The notes beneath the pieces were generated by a model. That model saw only the letters and a list, made by a program, of their open reading frames with translations, was not told where the DNA came from and ran no database searches. DNA of 64,000 nt, from assembly GCF_046557615.1 (NCBI RefSeq), contig NZ_JBKIII010000001.1:1302001-1366000 (forward strand). The letters run 5' to 3'. Every line of letters begins with the position of its first letter. The stretch's first letter is position 1. Position numbers and translations under genes: made by a program. This DNA is from Haloferax sp046557615 (GTDB lineage: Archaea; Halobacteriota; Halobacteria; Halobacteriales; Haloferacaceae). Of the stretch, positions 48,000 to 57,810 are shown in pieces.

Positions 48000-48428
48000 T
48001 TATCGCACCGGCTTCTCTGCGTTACCGCGGACGAGTTCAATCATCGAGACACCGTTGACCTTCTCAACCTTGTAGTTGACACCGGAAAGGTCACCCATTG
48101 CACGACCCTTTGCACCACCGATACCGGCGATGGTCACTTCGTCGTGCTCGTCGATGAACGAGATTGCACCGTCACCAGGACAGAATGCAGTGACCTGCTT
48201 TCCGTTCTTGATGAGCTGAACACGGACACACTTTCGGATTGCCGAGTTCGGCTGCTTTGCTTCGATACCAACCTTCTCGAGGACGATACCGCGACCCTGC
48301 GGTGCGCCTTCGAGCGGGTCAGATTTCTTGCCAAGACCGCGCTCACGGCGCGCGTACTCAGAGTCGGACCATCGGCGCTTCTGCCGGTCCTTTTTGAGCT
48401 TGCGCGCGGCGTATTTGCCGTTTGCCAT
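48000..48428 (-). CDS. rps12: Ribosomal protein S12 (uS12)
   Basis: The 142-aa protein begins MANGKYAARKLKKDRQKRRW and has the decoding-site segment EKVGIEAKQPNSAIRKCVRVQ. It sits at the A-site and affects accuracy. Its own TATA element lies about 30 bases before the ATG, so it is not necessarily read through from nusA. It begins the S12-S7 pair. Confidence 0.98.
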   Translation of the reverse strand: MANGKYAARKLKKDRQKRRWSDSEYARRERGLGKKSDPLEGAPQGRGIVLEKVGIEAKQPNSAIRKCVRVQLIKNGKQVTAFCPGDGAISFIDEHDEVTIAGIGGAKGRAMGDLSGVNYKVEKVNGVSMIELVRGNAEKPVR

Positions 48429-48454
48429 AGTGAACACAACTTCCAAATGGAGCT

Positions 48455-48462
48455 ACTTAAGC
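48455..48462 (-). promoter_or_regulatory. TATA element of rps12
   Basis: CTTAAG within GGCTTAAGTAG (minus strand), about 30 bases before the ATG at 48428, predicting a nearly leaderless transcript for the S12-S7 operon. Confidence 0.5.
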
Positions 48463-48622
48463 CTCCCTTTTCGAATCTGCCGAAACGGATTCAGTGGCCA
48501 TTAGCGACCCCTAAGGACGAATCTGAGGACGTTTCACGAAATGAGACTGACCAGAACGACGGACGCACGATGGCGAAGAGGGACTAACGTGCCCGGAGAA
48601 GTGGTTATTCGTCGCTGGTGTG

Positions 48623-49268
48623 TCAATGGTTTACAATGTCCACGTCGAGGTGGCCGCTCACGTCACGGCCCGACGACGGACCGAGGGTCAGCCCCTCTGA
48701 GTCGAACCGGCGTTTCACCCGACGCCTGAACTTCGAGCGAACGTCTACGAGGTCCACATCCATCGGTGAGACCACCCAGAACTCCGTTCTAAGGCCGACA
48801 CTGCTATCGGCGAACTGGATGATTCGAGCGGTCGGTTCGGAGTCCGCCAGGATTCGGTCGTCCTCACGGGCCGTCTCGACCAGTTCGCGCAGAGCCAACT
48901 CCGCGTCGTCGCGGTAGGAGATATCCACTCGCTCGGTGATTCGGTAGCGTTCTCGGCCGTAGGGCCTGACGAGCGCGTTCGTCGTGAGTTCCGTGTTAGG
49001 GACGGTGAGCGTCTCGTTATTGGATTGTCCGCACGCGCGTGACGCGGAAATCGACCGCTTCGACGACGCCCTCGCCACCGGGCCACGAAATCCAGTCACC
49101 GACGTTGAAATCGGGGTCGGCGACGAGAAACAATCCGCTGATGAGCGCGCCAGCGACGAACCCGACGAGTGCCCCTGCGAGGTCTTCGTAGGCGAGAAAC
49201 GGGCCGAAATCTATCTGGAGGGAAGATGAGACCAACTGTCCGACTGACTCCACACCAAACGACAGCAT
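48623..49268 (-). pseudogene. MscS-type mechanosensitive channel broken by a frameshift
   Basis: Two frames together spell one small MscS protein. The first, starting at 49268 (MLSFGVESVGQLV), reads TM3-like GALVGFVAGALISGLFLVAD, FNVGDWISWPGGEG and DFRVTRVRTIQ, then stops at 49017. The second frame continues with NNETLTVPNTELTTNALVRPY and the C-terminal beta/alpha domain to 48623. Removing one C at 49022-49023 joins them as RTINNETLTVPN, the normal MscS junction. Either a true disruption or a sequencing error. It lies between nusA and rps12. Confidence 0.75.
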
Positions 49269-49311
49269 GGCTACTCGGGCGGGCGGCGTCACTAAAAGAG
49301 TGTGGTCCAGT

Positions 49312-49731
49312 TCAGGTCAACTGGATGTCGTCGATGTCGTAGTGTCGTCGTGCGAGGGTTCGCGCCGTTTCGATAGTCTTGCCGCCGCCACCGATGGCGA
49401 CGCCACGGTCCTCGGTTGCGACTTCGACGTACGCGACGACGTCGTTCTGCCGCGAGATGGTCACGTGCCGGACGGCCGCCGGTGCGAGCGCACTTGCGAC
49501 GAACGCCTCGGGCGTGTCCGCGTCTTCGACCAGTTCGACGCGGCGACCGATGCGTTCTTCGAGGGCTTTCACCTCACTCCCGCCGGGTCCGATAGCCGTC
49601 GCCATCTCCCCCGCCGAAACGAGGAAGACGACGCGGTCGTCGAAGACGAGGCAGTCCCGCGCTGTCGCCTCAGTCTCCTCTTCGAAGAGGGCGATGTAGC
49701 GACGGGCCGCGTCCGACAGCGTGATTTTCAT
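49312..49731 (-). CDS. nusA: NusA-like transcription termination/antitermination factor
   Basis: The 139-aa archaeal NusA has only the two KH domains, seen as AIGPGGSEVKALEERIGRRV and VAIGGGGKTIETARTLARR (GxxG loops). It binds nascent RNA at the polymerase. Its ATG is three bases from the rpoA2 stop, making it the last gene of the polymerase operon. Confidence 0.93.
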   Translation of the reverse strand: MKITLSDAARRYIALFEEETEATARDCLVFDDRVVFLVSAGEMATAIGPGGSEVKALEERIGRRVELVEDADTPEAFVASALAPAAVRHVTISRQNDVVAYVEVATEDRGVAIGGGGKTIETARTLARRHYDIDDIQLT

Positions 49732-49733
49732 CG

Positions 49734-50993
49734 TTAGTCGTCAGAGGGTTCGACAGCGGCCGTCGTGTCCACATCGTCGGCCTCGATAGAGCCCATGCGG
49801 AGTTTCACGTCACCAGTGCCGATTGCAATCGGCTTGCCGACGATGACGTTCTCGATGACGCCGTCGAGGTCGTCTTTCTCGCCGTGGATTGCCGCATCGA
49901 GGAGGTGGTTGACCGTAACCTCGAATGCTGCGCGGGCGAGGACGGACTCCTTCGAACCCGAAATCCCGTGACGACCGATGGATTCGATTTCACCGTTGTT
50001 ACACATGATGTCTGCGACCAGCATCAGGTGACGGATGTTCACGTCGGAGAGACCCTGTTCTTCGAGCGTGTTCATCGTCTCGTTGATGATGGCTTCGCGG
50101 GCGGCCTCGACGCCGAGTTGTTTGTAGACCTCGTGGATGTTGTTCGAGGTGGTCCGCGAGGCATCGACGCCCTCGATAGCGAGTACGTCGCCGAAGGCCG
50201 ACCCTTCGGTGTAGAGGACGAACTCTTCGTCGTCCGTCTTTTCGTTCTGCTCTTTGCGGATGACGACGCGCGAGACTTCCTCGATACCCTTGAAGACGAT
50301 TTCGCGGAGTTCCTCGACGAGTTGGAGGAGGCGCCGGTAGCTCGGCGTCTCGGGACCGAACTCGATGATGGTTCCCTGTCGGCGCGTCTTGACGCCGAGT
50401 GCGTCTTCGATGGTTTCGGCGACTTCGCTCGCGATGACGCCCACATCGTCGTAGGTCGGCCAGCGCTCTTGGAGCGTGTCGTCGTTGAGGTCGATTTGGA
50501 CGACCATGTCGGCCACGTTCGTCGAGATGTCACCGAGTGCGAGAATCTTCGTGGATTCGATGTCCCAGACGACCTGGTGTGCGAGGTCGCGTTCGACCGC
50601 GTAGTCGTCTTCGAGGTAGACCGTCATCATCGGTGTGTCCGGCGTCTTACGCGCGTCCACGAGTTCGATGAGGCGCGGCAGGCCCTGCGTCACGTCGATC
50701 TCTGCGACACCCGCGTAGTGGAACGTGTTCATCGTCATCTGCGTCCCCGGTTCACCGATGGACTGAGCAGAGACGGTTCCGACGGGGTCGAGCGGGTCGA
50801 CACGCGTGTCGAGGTAGCGGGTCTCGACTGCCTGTGCGATTTCGGTCGCTTGCTCGAAGGAGACGCCTTCGCGCTCTTCGATGGTCTGGTAGATGCGGTC
50901 CTTGAGTCGTCGAGTCAGGTCTTTGGACTCGACGAGGTCGATGAGTTCGTCATCGACGTATTCGTAGTTCGAAGGTTCGATTTCTTCAGTCAT
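49734..50993 (-). CDS. rpoA2: RNA polymerase subunit A'' (Rpo1C)
   Basis: The 419-aa protein is the C-terminal half of the archaeal largest subunit. Key stretches are DPVGTVSAQSIGEPGTQMTMNT-type bridge helix/trigger loop residues (SIGEPGTQMT) and GLPRLIELVDARKTPDTPMM. The trigger loop and jaw act in nucleotide addition. The start at 50993 overlaps the A' stop by 8 bases. The upstream extension is not homologous. Confidence 0.97.
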   Translation of the reverse strand: MTEEIEPSNYEYVDDELIDLVESKDLTRRLKDRIYQTIEEREGVSFEQATEIAQAVETRYLDTRVDPLDPVGTVSAQSIGEPGTQMTMNTFHYAGVAEIDVTQGLPRLIELVDARKTPDTPMMTVYLEDDYAVERDLAHQVVWDIESTKILALGDISTNVADMVVQIDLNDDTLQERWPTYDDVGVIASEVAETIEDALGVKTRRQGTIIEFGPETPSYRRLLQLVEELREIVFKGIEEVSRVVIRKEQNEKTDDEEFVLYTEGSAFGDVLAIEGVDASRTTSNNIHEVYKQLGVEAAREAIINETMNTLEEQGLSDVNIRHLMLVADIMCNNGEIESIGRHGISGSKESVLARAAFEVTVNHLLDAAIHGEKDDLDGVIENVIVGKPIAIGTGDVKLRMGSIEADDVDTTAAVEPSDD

Positions 50994-53916
50994 CGGATTC
51001 CACCTCCGCACGGGAGCTGATGCGCGGTTCGGCGTGTTCGGAGAGGTTCGTCGGCGGTGCGCGTTCTCCAAGGAAGCGTTCTTTCTCTTCGTCGGAGGAG
51101 AACTCCGAGTCCATGACGCGGTCCGCGATGGCGTCCACGTCGACTGGCGTCTCGTCGTCCGACGAAACCTTCACCGGACTCGTCCCGTCCTCACCGAATT
51201 CGAACTGCACGATGGTACCGGAGGTGTCGCGGACGGAACCGTCGTACTGTGCTTCGAGTTCGGAGAGTGCGTTGATGAGACGACGCTGGAGGTACCCGGA
51301 CTTCGAGGTACGGACTGCCGTGTCCACGAGACCCTCGCGGCCACCCATCGCGTGGAAGAAGAACTCACGTGGGGTGAGACCAGCGCGGTAGGAGTTCTCG
51401 ACGAAGCCGTGTGCTTCTGCCGAGAGGTCACCTGGCTTGTAGTGGCTGAGCGTGCGGCCTTCGTAGCCGCGGTTGATGCGCTCGCCCCGAACTGCCTGCT
51501 GGCCGACACAGCCAGCCATCTGAGTCAGGTTGAGCATGGATGCACGCGCACCGGACTTGGACATCACCACTGCGGGGTTGTCCTCTGCGAAGTGGTCCTC
51601 TGCGATTTCACCAGCAGAGTCACGTGCCTTGCCGAGGCGCTGCATGATCTTCATCTCGAGCGTCTCGTCCACCGAGCGACCCGGCAGGGATTCGAGTTCG
51701 CCTGCCTCGTAAATCTCGATGAGTTCCTGAATGCTGTCGTAGGCGGCGTCGATGGCTTCGTCCACCTGCGCCGTCGCCTCGTCCGGAATCGACTCGTCGT
51801 CGATACCGATAGACAGACCGAAGTGCATGATAGCGCGCATCGCCAACGAGGCAATCTCGTTGATGAAGATGCGCGAGCGCGTCTTCGAGTAGTCCTTGGC
51901 GAGGATGTCGACGATTTCCCCACCGAAGGCACCGACTGCGTCCTCGTCGATGGTCCCCTCGATGAGTTGACCATCTTCGATGGTGACCGTGTCACCGACC
52001 TTCGACGTGAACTGCAGGTTCAGGTCGTCGGGGAGCAGTTCGGAGAAGATTTGCTGGCCCGTCCAGTACGGCGTGCCGTCGTCTTCTTCGCCTGCGGGTT
52101 CGGGGAGCGTGTCCACGCGCGTCGCACGGAGCAAGTCGAGCGCCTGCGTCTCGACGAAGTGCGGGTTGTCGTGGGTCAGCAGGTACGTTCCCGAGATGTG
52201 GTCCTGAATCGCGCCGATGATGTTCTCACCGAAGCGGGGCGAGAGAATCTGCTCTTGGACACGCATGAGGACGCGAGCCTCTGCACGGGCCTCCTCGTTC
52301 TGGAGGGCGTGCATGTTCATCTCGTCGCCGTCGAAGTCTGCGTTGTACGGTGGGCAGACAACGGTGTTCAGGCGGAACGTCTTGTACGGCATCACGACGA
52401 CTTCGTGCGCCATAATCGACATGCGGTGCAGCGATGGCTGCCGGTTGAAGATGACGATGTCGCCGTCCACGAGGTGGCGGTTGACTTCCCAACCGAGTTC
52501 GACTTTCTCTGCGAGTTCTTCGCAGTTCTTCTCGGTCACCTTCAGGCGGCGGCCGTCCGGACGACGGACGTAGTTCGCACCGGGGTGCGCTTCAGGTCCG
52601 TTGCGGACGTACTGCTGAGCCTCTTCGATGTTGCGCTCGGTGACGTTCATCGTCTGGGTCATCTCGGTCGCAACGCGGTCCGGAACACCGACCTCGTTGA
52701 GCGAAAGCGTCGGGTCCGGCGAGATGACGGTACGCGCGGAGAAGTTCACACGCTTTCCGGACAGGGAACCACGGAAGCGCCCTTCCTTGCCTTTGAGACG
52801 CTGACTGAGCGTCTTGAGCGGGCGACCGGAACGGTGGCGTGCCGGTGGCGTCCCCGAAATCTCGTTGTCGATGAAGGTCGTGACGTGGTACTGGAGCAGT
52901 TCCCACAAGTCCTCGATAATCAGCTGTGGTGCACCTGCCTCGCGGTTCTCCATGAACCGCTGGTTGATGCGGATGATGTCCACGAGCTTGTGGGTCAGGT
53001 CGTCCTCAGACCGCTGGCCGTTGTCGAGCGTAATCGACGGACGGGCAGTCACTGGCGGGACGGGCAGGACGGTGAGAATCATCCACTCGGGACGCGAGCG
53101 CGATGGGTCGATACCGAGCGTGACGAGGTCTTCGTCCGGGATGTCCTCGAACCAGTCGCGGATATCCGAGGGCATCAGCTTGTTCATGTCCTCTTCGGTG
53201 AGGTCGATGCTGAGCGCCTTTTCGAGCGCCTTGCGGTCGTCGCCCACTGGGCGGAACTCGCCTGCGAGGATTTCGTTGATGCGCTCTGCCGGAAGGTCGG
53301 CCTTCTCGGCGAGGTCGACAGGCGCGATGCCGTTGTCGTCCTCGTCGTCGGGGTCGGGCTGCATCGCCGAGGCGATGAGTTCCGAGTAGTCGCCCGACAG
53401 CACGTTCTGGACCTCGTAGTAGGTCGTCGGCTTCTCGTGTTTGATGTCGTGCTGGCCGGAGCCACAGTGCGGACAGCGGTGGGCCTTGCGGGCCTGCCGG
53501 ACTGCCGCTTTCATCACGTCGCTCCAGTCGTCGCCGAGTTCCTTCGTGCGCTTGAGCTTTCCACGGTACTCCTCTGCTTCCTCGTCGGTGAGCGCGAGAC
53601 GACCGCACTCGCGGCAGGTCGAACGGAGCAGGCGACGGATGAGCTTCGTAAATCCGACGTGGATGACCGGTGCGGCGAGTTCGATGTGGCCGAAGTGGCC
53701 GTTACACGAACCCGAGTGCTGGCCGCAGGTGCGGCACTGGAGACCGGGGTCGATGACGCCCAGACGCGGGTCCATGAGACCCATGTCGATTGGGTAGCCG
53801 TCGTCGTCGTAGGTGTCCGCCGTGATGACCTTCGTGGCGGACATGTCTCGGTACGTCTCCGGGTCCATCAACCCGAACTGGATGCTTCCGATTTCTTTGG
53901 GTGTCTGCATTGACAT
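50986..53916 (-). CDS. rpoA1: RNA polymerase subunit A' (Rpo1N)
   Basis: The 976-aa protein has the catalytic NADFDGDEMNMH motif (about residue 525) holding Mg2+, the N-terminal zinc site CRTCGQHSGSCNGHFGH and a second CPHCGSGQH. It forms the clamp and active centre. Two ATGs (53916 and 53910) are possible. It overlaps rpoA2 and follows rpoB1 by a few bases in the polymerase operon. Confidence 0.98.
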   Translation of the reverse strand: MSMQTPKEIGSIQFGLMDPETYRDMSATKVITADTYDDDGYPIDMGLMDPRLGVIDPGLQCRTCGQHSGSCNGHFGHIELAAPVIHVGFTKLIRRLLRSTCRECGRLALTDEEAEEYRGKLKRTKELGDDWSDVMKAAVRQARKAHRCPHCGSGQHDIKHEKPTTYYEVQNVLSGDYSELIASAMQPDPDDEDDNGIAPVDLAEKADLPAERINEILAGEFRPVGDDRKALEKALSIDLTEEDMNKLMPSDIRDWFEDIPDEDLVTLGIDPSRSRPEWMILTVLPVPPVTARPSITLDNGQRSEDDLTHKLVDIIRINQRFMENREAGAPQLIIEDLWELLQYHVTTFIDNEISGTPPARHRSGRPLKTLSQRLKGKEGRFRGSLSGKRVNFSARTVISPDPTLSLNEVGVPDRVATEMTQTMNVTERNIEEAQQYVRNGPEAHPGANYVRRPDGRRLKVTEKNCEELAEKVELGWEVNRHLVDGDIVIFNRQPSLHRMSIMAHEVVVMPYKTFRLNTVVCPPYNADFDGDEMNMHALQNEEARAEARVLMRVQEQILSPRFGENIIGAIQDHISGTYLLTHDNPHFVETQALDLLRATRVDTLPEPAGEEDDGTPYWTGQQIFSELLPDDLNLQFTSKVGDTVTIEDGQLIEGTIDEDAVGAFGGEIVDILAKDYSKTRSRIFINEIASLAMRAIMHFGLSIGIDDESIPDEATAQVDEAIDAAYDSIQELIEIYEAGELESLPGRSVDETLEMKIMQRLGKARDSAGEIAEDHFAEDNPAVVMSKSGARASMLNLTQMAGCVGQQAVRGERINRGYEGRTLSHYKPGDLSAEAHGFVENSYRAGLTPREFFFHAMGGREGLVDTAVRTSKSGYLQRRLINALSELEAQYDGSVRDTSGTIVQFEFGEDGTSPVKVSSDDETPVDVDAIADRVMDSEFSSDEEKERFLGERAPPTNLSEHAEPRISSRAEVESDD

Positions 53917-53922
53917 GTGTAC

Positions 53923-55752
53923 TTAGACCGCGTCCTTCAGTTCGATTCGTGGACGGACGCCGAGGGCGACCATCTCGTCGAGCAGCAGCTTGAACGCGTA
54001 GCTGATCTCGATTTCGTGGATGTTGTCTTCGTCACCGGTAACTGGGTCGTAAATGCGGCGCTGGTCGCGGTCCTCGACGGCGACCATGCCGGTGTCTGCG
54101 GAGATGTAGACTTTCTCCTTGTCGGAGGAGTCGAGCAGGCGTTCCTGCAGGACCATCGCGGCACCGTGACCGATGACGGTGTCACGCTCCATCTCACCGA
54201 GACGGAGACCACCCTCACGGGCACGACCTTCAGTTGGCTGACGGGTAAGCACCTGCACCGGACCGCGCGAGCGGGCGTGCAGTTTGTTGCTCACCATGTG
54301 GTACAGTTTGTGGTAGAAGATGATGCCGACGAAGATTTCGGCCTCGACCTTCTCGCCGGTCACACCGGAGTACATGACTTCCTTCCCGGAGGAGAGGTAG
54401 CCACGTTCTTCGAGTGCCGAGCGGAGTTCTTCTTCGTTTTCGCCTTGGAAGGCGGTGCCGTCGACGCGGCGGCCTTCGAGTGCGCCGACTTTGCCGCCGA
54501 GCATCTCCAGCACGTGGCCGACCGTCATCCGTGACGGCAGTGCGTGCGGGTTGAGGACGAGGTCGGGCACGACGCCGTCTGCCGTAAATGGCATGTCTTC
54601 CTGCGGCGCAAGGTGGCCCACGACACCCTTCTGCCCGTGGCGGGATGCGAACTTGTCGCCGAGTTCCGGAATCCGCTGGTCGCGGACGGAGACCTTGGCG
54701 AGTTTCGAACCATCTTCACCCTCCATCAGGGTGACGGTGTCGACGACACCGTTCTCGCCCGAGCGCATCGTCACGGAGGTTTCACGACGCTTCTGTGGCG
54801 AGAGACCTGCCATGTCGTCGGGTTCTTCGAGGAACCGCGGTGGCGAGGTCTTGCCGAGGAGGACGGAGTTCTCGTCGACGACGGTTTCGGGGTTCACGAG
54901 ACCGTCTTCGTCGAGGTGCGAGTAGGCGTCTTCACCGCGTGCGCCGCGCACGTCTTGGGACGGCATCTCGAAGCGGTCTTCCTGTCCACCGGGATACCGG
55001 CGCTCTTCGCCTTCGTACGTACGGAAGAAGTGCGAGCGAGCGAGGGCACGTTCGACCGAGCCCTTGTTCATGACGAGCGCGTCCTCGATGTTGAAGCCCT
55101 CGTAGGACATCACGGCGACGACGAAGTTCTGTGCGGCCGGGCGCTCGTCGAAGCCAATCTGTTCGGTCGTCTGCGTCTTGACCATCGACAACTGCGGGTA
55201 GTGCAGGAGGTGCTGACGCGTGTCGGGACGGATGCGGTAGTTAGCCGCCGGAAGACCCAGCGACTGCTTCATCATCCCCGACCCCATCGTAATACGCGGC
55301 GAGGCGTTGTGTTCGGGGTACGGAATCATCCCGGCACCGATACCGAAGATGAGCTGTGGGTCGATTTCGAGGTGCGTGTGGTCCTCGGTCAGTTCGTCTT
55401 CGTCGACGCCGACGTAGATGTCCTCTTCTTCCTCGGCGTCGATGAACTCGACCAGGCCACGGCTGACCATGTCTTCGAAGTCGAGTTCTTCGTTGCGAAG
55501 GGCCTCGATGTGTTCGTCGTCGAGGAGGGGTTCGCCATCTTCGACGACGATGAGGGGGCGCCGAGCGCGTCCGGCGTCGGCGTTGATGATGACTTCGCGG
55601 GTACGCTCTTTGACAGAGACGTTCACCATCTGACTGACGTCGCCGCGGCGACGTGCCTCGCGAATCTGTGCCGCGAGCTGTTCTGGGTCGGGGTGCGTCC
55701 CGACGAGACTACCGTTGACGTATACTTTCGCTTCTCGCTGTGCCTGAGCCAT
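53923..55752 (-). CDS. rpoB1: RNA polymerase subunit B' (Rpo2C)
   Basis: The 609-aa C-terminal half of the second-largest subunit contains GFNIEDALVMNKGSVERALA, the RHGQKGVVG hybrid-binding motif and LPSRMTVGHVLEML. The split B'/B'' form is typical of halophiles and methanogens. The start at 55752 is one base from the B'' stop; the upstream extension is shadow. Confidence 0.97.
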   Translation of the reverse strand: MAQAQREAKVYVNGSLVGTHPDPEQLAAQIREARRRGDVSQMVNVSVKERTREVIINADAGRARRPLIVVEDGEPLLDDEHIEALRNEELDFEDMVSRGLVEFIDAEEEEDIYVGVDEDELTEDHTHLEIDPQLIFGIGAGMIPYPEHNASPRITMGSGMMKQSLGLPAANYRIRPDTRQHLLHYPQLSMVKTQTTEQIGFDERPAAQNFVVAVMSYEGFNIEDALVMNKGSVERALARSHFFRTYEGEERRYPGGQEDRFEMPSQDVRGARGEDAYSHLDEDGLVNPETVVDENSVLLGKTSPPRFLEEPDDMAGLSPQKRRETSVTMRSGENGVVDTVTLMEGEDGSKLAKVSVRDQRIPELGDKFASRHGQKGVVGHLAPQEDMPFTADGVVPDLVLNPHALPSRMTVGHVLEMLGGKVGALEGRRVDGTAFQGENEEELRSALEERGYLSSGKEVMYSGVTGEKVEAEIFVGIIFYHKLYHMVSNKLHARSRGPVQVLTRQPTEGRAREGGLRLGEMERDTVIGHGAAMVLQERLLDSSDKEKVYISADTGMVAVEDRDQRRIYDPVTGDEDNIHEIEISYAFKLLLDEMVALGVRPRIELKDAV

Positions 55753-55753
55753 G

Positions 55754-57319
55754 TTAGTCGTCCGCTGGGGTGGCGTCGATGCTGTCGATGCCGGGGATAC
55801 CCTCGACACCCATCGACGCGAGTTCTCGTTTCAGTGCCTGTTCGTCTTCGACGTTCTGGGAGAGTTCCATCGCCTGCGCGAAGTTCTTCACCAGACCACA
55901 GTTCGGCCCTTCGGGAGTCTCCGAGGGGCAGATGCGACCCCACTGGGTCGCGTGCAGGTCGCGTGCCTCGAAGTGAGGCTGGGAGCGCGACAGCGGGCTG
56001 CGCAGACGGCGCAGGTGGGACAGCACACCCATGTAGTCGGTGCGGTCCACGAGTTGGGACACACCGGAGCGGCCACCGACCCAGTTACCCGTCGCAATCG
56101 GGTGTTCGAGACGCTCGGTGAGAACGTCGGACCGAACCACGGTGTTGACCGTGAGATTGCGGTTACGCATGTTCGCGCGTTCGAGCTGGTACTTCACGTC
56201 ACGTGCGAGCTTGTTGAGCGCCGTCCGGAACAGGTCCTTCATCAGGTCGCCGGAGACCTTGAGGCGCTTGTTGGCGTAGTGGTCTTTGTCGTCCGAGTCG
56301 CGTCGGTGGAGTGCGAGTTCGAAACACGCCTCGGCCATCCGACAGAGGTAGAACGCCTTGTTGATGCGGACTTCCTCTTCTTCTGCGCCCTCTTCGTGGA
56401 GGTGCGGAAGCAGGTAACGGTCGATGACGTAGTTGGCGCGCTTGAGCTGGTAGTTCTTACCTTGGCCGCCAGCGACGCGCTTGCCGAGTGCCTCGATGGC
56501 CTGTTCTTGGGTCTGAACGTCGGCCTCTTCGAGGTTCTCGAGCATGAACTTCACAACTTCCGGGTCGTCGGAGACGCGGTGGACGATTTCCTCGTCAGAT
56601 TCGAGACCGAGTGCGCGAACGAGCGTGACGAAGTTGACGCTGCCCGAGACCGATGGGAACGACACTTCGAGCAGACCTTCGCGGTTGCGCTCACAGAGAA
56701 CGAGTGCGCGGTAACCACGGCGCTGACTGAAGGTCTTGGCGACCTGAATCTCGTCGCCGTACTTCGTGTCGTACTCGGCGAGAATCTTGTTGGGTGCGAG
56801 GTCCTCCGAGGTCATGAGTACGCGCTCGGACCCGTTGACGATGAAGTAGCCACCGGGGTCGACGGGGTCTTCACCGATTTCGACGAGGTCTTCGTCGGAG
56901 AGTTCTGCGATGTTACACTTCGACGAGCCGACCATGATAGGCATGCGGCCGACTTTCGTCTCGGAGCTGTCGACGACGACTTCCTCTTCTTCCTCGCCGC
57001 CACGGACGATGGACATCTCCATGAAGACGGGCGCGGAGTACGTGATGTTACGCAGGCGCGCCTCTTGTGGGAAGAGCAGTTCTTCGGACCCGTCTGCCTC
57101 GCGGACACGGGGCGTCTCGACGCGGACGCCACCGAGTTCGACGTAGACGGGTTCTTCGCCTTCTTTGTCGCCGATGTCGGTTTCGATGGTGCCTTTTTCT
57201 TCGACGACTTCCTCCATGCCGCGTTCGAGGAAGGCGTTAAACGAGCGGAAGTGGTGTTCAGCGAGCCGTTCTTCAGAGAAGTACTTTCGAGATACTTCGC
57301 GTCGTGCTTGTCGATTCAT
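55754..57319 (-). CDS. rpoB2: RNA polymerase subunit B'' (Rpo2N)
   Basis: The 521-aa N-terminal half begins MNRQARREVSRKYFSEERLA and ends with the fork region WGRICPSETPEGPNCGLVKN. It shapes the DNA lobe and protrusion. Its start overlaps the rpoH stop (57316-57319). Full length. Confidence 0.97.
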   Translation of the reverse strand: MNRQARREVSRKYFSEERLAEHHFRSFNAFLERGMEEVVEEKGTIETDIGDKEGEEPVYVELGGVRVETPRVREADGSEELLFPQEARLRNITYSAPVFMEMSIVRGGEEEEEVVVDSSETKVGRMPIMVGSSKCNIAELSDEDLVEIGEDPVDPGGYFIVNGSERVLMTSEDLAPNKILAEYDTKYGDEIQVAKTFSQRRGYRALVLCERNREGLLEVSFPSVSGSVNFVTLVRALGLESDEEIVHRVSDDPEVVKFMLENLEEADVQTQEQAIEALGKRVAGGQGKNYQLKRANYVIDRYLLPHLHEEGAEEEEVRINKAFYLCRMAEACFELALHRRDSDDKDHYANKRLKVSGDLMKDLFRTALNKLARDVKYQLERANMRNRNLTVNTVVRSDVLTERLEHPIATGNWVGGRSGVSQLVDRTDYMGVLSHLRRLRSPLSRSQPHFEARDLHATQWGRICPSETPEGPNCGLVKNFAQAMELSQNVEDEQALKRELASMGVEGIPGIDSIDATPADD

Positions 57320-57543
57320 TCGATTACCAGTCGATATGTGACCGCCTTGTCGGTCGTTCTCGAATCTCGAACGATTTTGATGACGTCGCCGGGCTCCGCG
57401 TCCTCAGGAAGCGCCGGGTCTTTCGTCACAATCTTCGGAAGATTCGTCTTTTTGACGTTGTACTCTTGCAGCACGTCCTCGACGTCCTCATCGTCGAGAA
57501 GCGTGTGCTCCGGAACCAGTGTGTGTTGGCTTACGTCTACCAT
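57316..57543 (-). CDS. rpoH: RNA polymerase subunit H (Rpo5)
   Basis: The 75-aa protein MVDVSQHTLVPEHTLLDDED, with NLPKIVTKDPALPEDAEPGD, is archaeal subunit H, the Rpb5 C-terminal homologue. It is the first gene of the operon. The frame to 57660 is rejected because MVDVSQHTLVPEH is the conserved start. A TATA-like GTTAAATG is about 70 bases upstream. Confidence 0.97.
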   Translation of the reverse strand: MVDVSQHTLVPEHTLLDDEDVEDVLQEYNVKKTNLPKIVTKDPALPEDAEPGDVIKIVRDSRTTDKAVTYRLVIE

Positions 57544-57608
57544 GTATGGGTTATCAGGGTGCTGGGAGAAGCTGTCACGGGATACTACGGCAGATTTTGG
57601 GACCAGGC

Positions 57609-57616
57609 CATTTAAC
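57609..57616 (-). promoter_or_regulatory. TATA element of the RNA polymerase operon
   Basis: GTTAAATG on the minus strand, about 70 bases before rpoH. It predicts a leader of about 40 bases. Confidence 0.4.
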
Positions 57617-57665
57617 ACTTGCCAACTTGGTCTGAGAAAAGCGCGGCTAGCGGAGGTCACGCAGC

Positions 57666-57743
57666 GTCAATGCGTGATGCGTCACGCTTTGACATCCGGG
57701 ATTGTCCTATATATCTTTTCGGGCCAGGAATCGCGGTACCGCG
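57666..57743. promoter_or_regulatory. Palindrome-rich control region before the tRNA-Asp genes
   Basis: A near-perfect 12-bp inverted repeat (57666-57677 and 57682-57693, 11 of 12 matched, loop TGCG) lies upstream of TATA-like CTATATAT (57708-57715). CGCGGTACCGCG (57732-57743) is a perfect 12-bp palindrome about where transcription from that TATA should start. TCACGC half-sites repeat nearby. The arrangement suggests a regulated promoter for the tRNA-Asp pair. Confidence 0.45.
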
Positions 57744-57810
57744 GGACAAGGCCAGAGAAGATGGTAAGTCTTATCTACAAACCTCGGTTACGATTGAGTG
57801 CAGACGGAGG

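Noticed and set aside
51034..53913. 959-codon open frame antisense to rpoA1
   Set aside because: GC-rich third positions remove stops from the opposite strand. The product has no family pattern and rpoA1 is certain.
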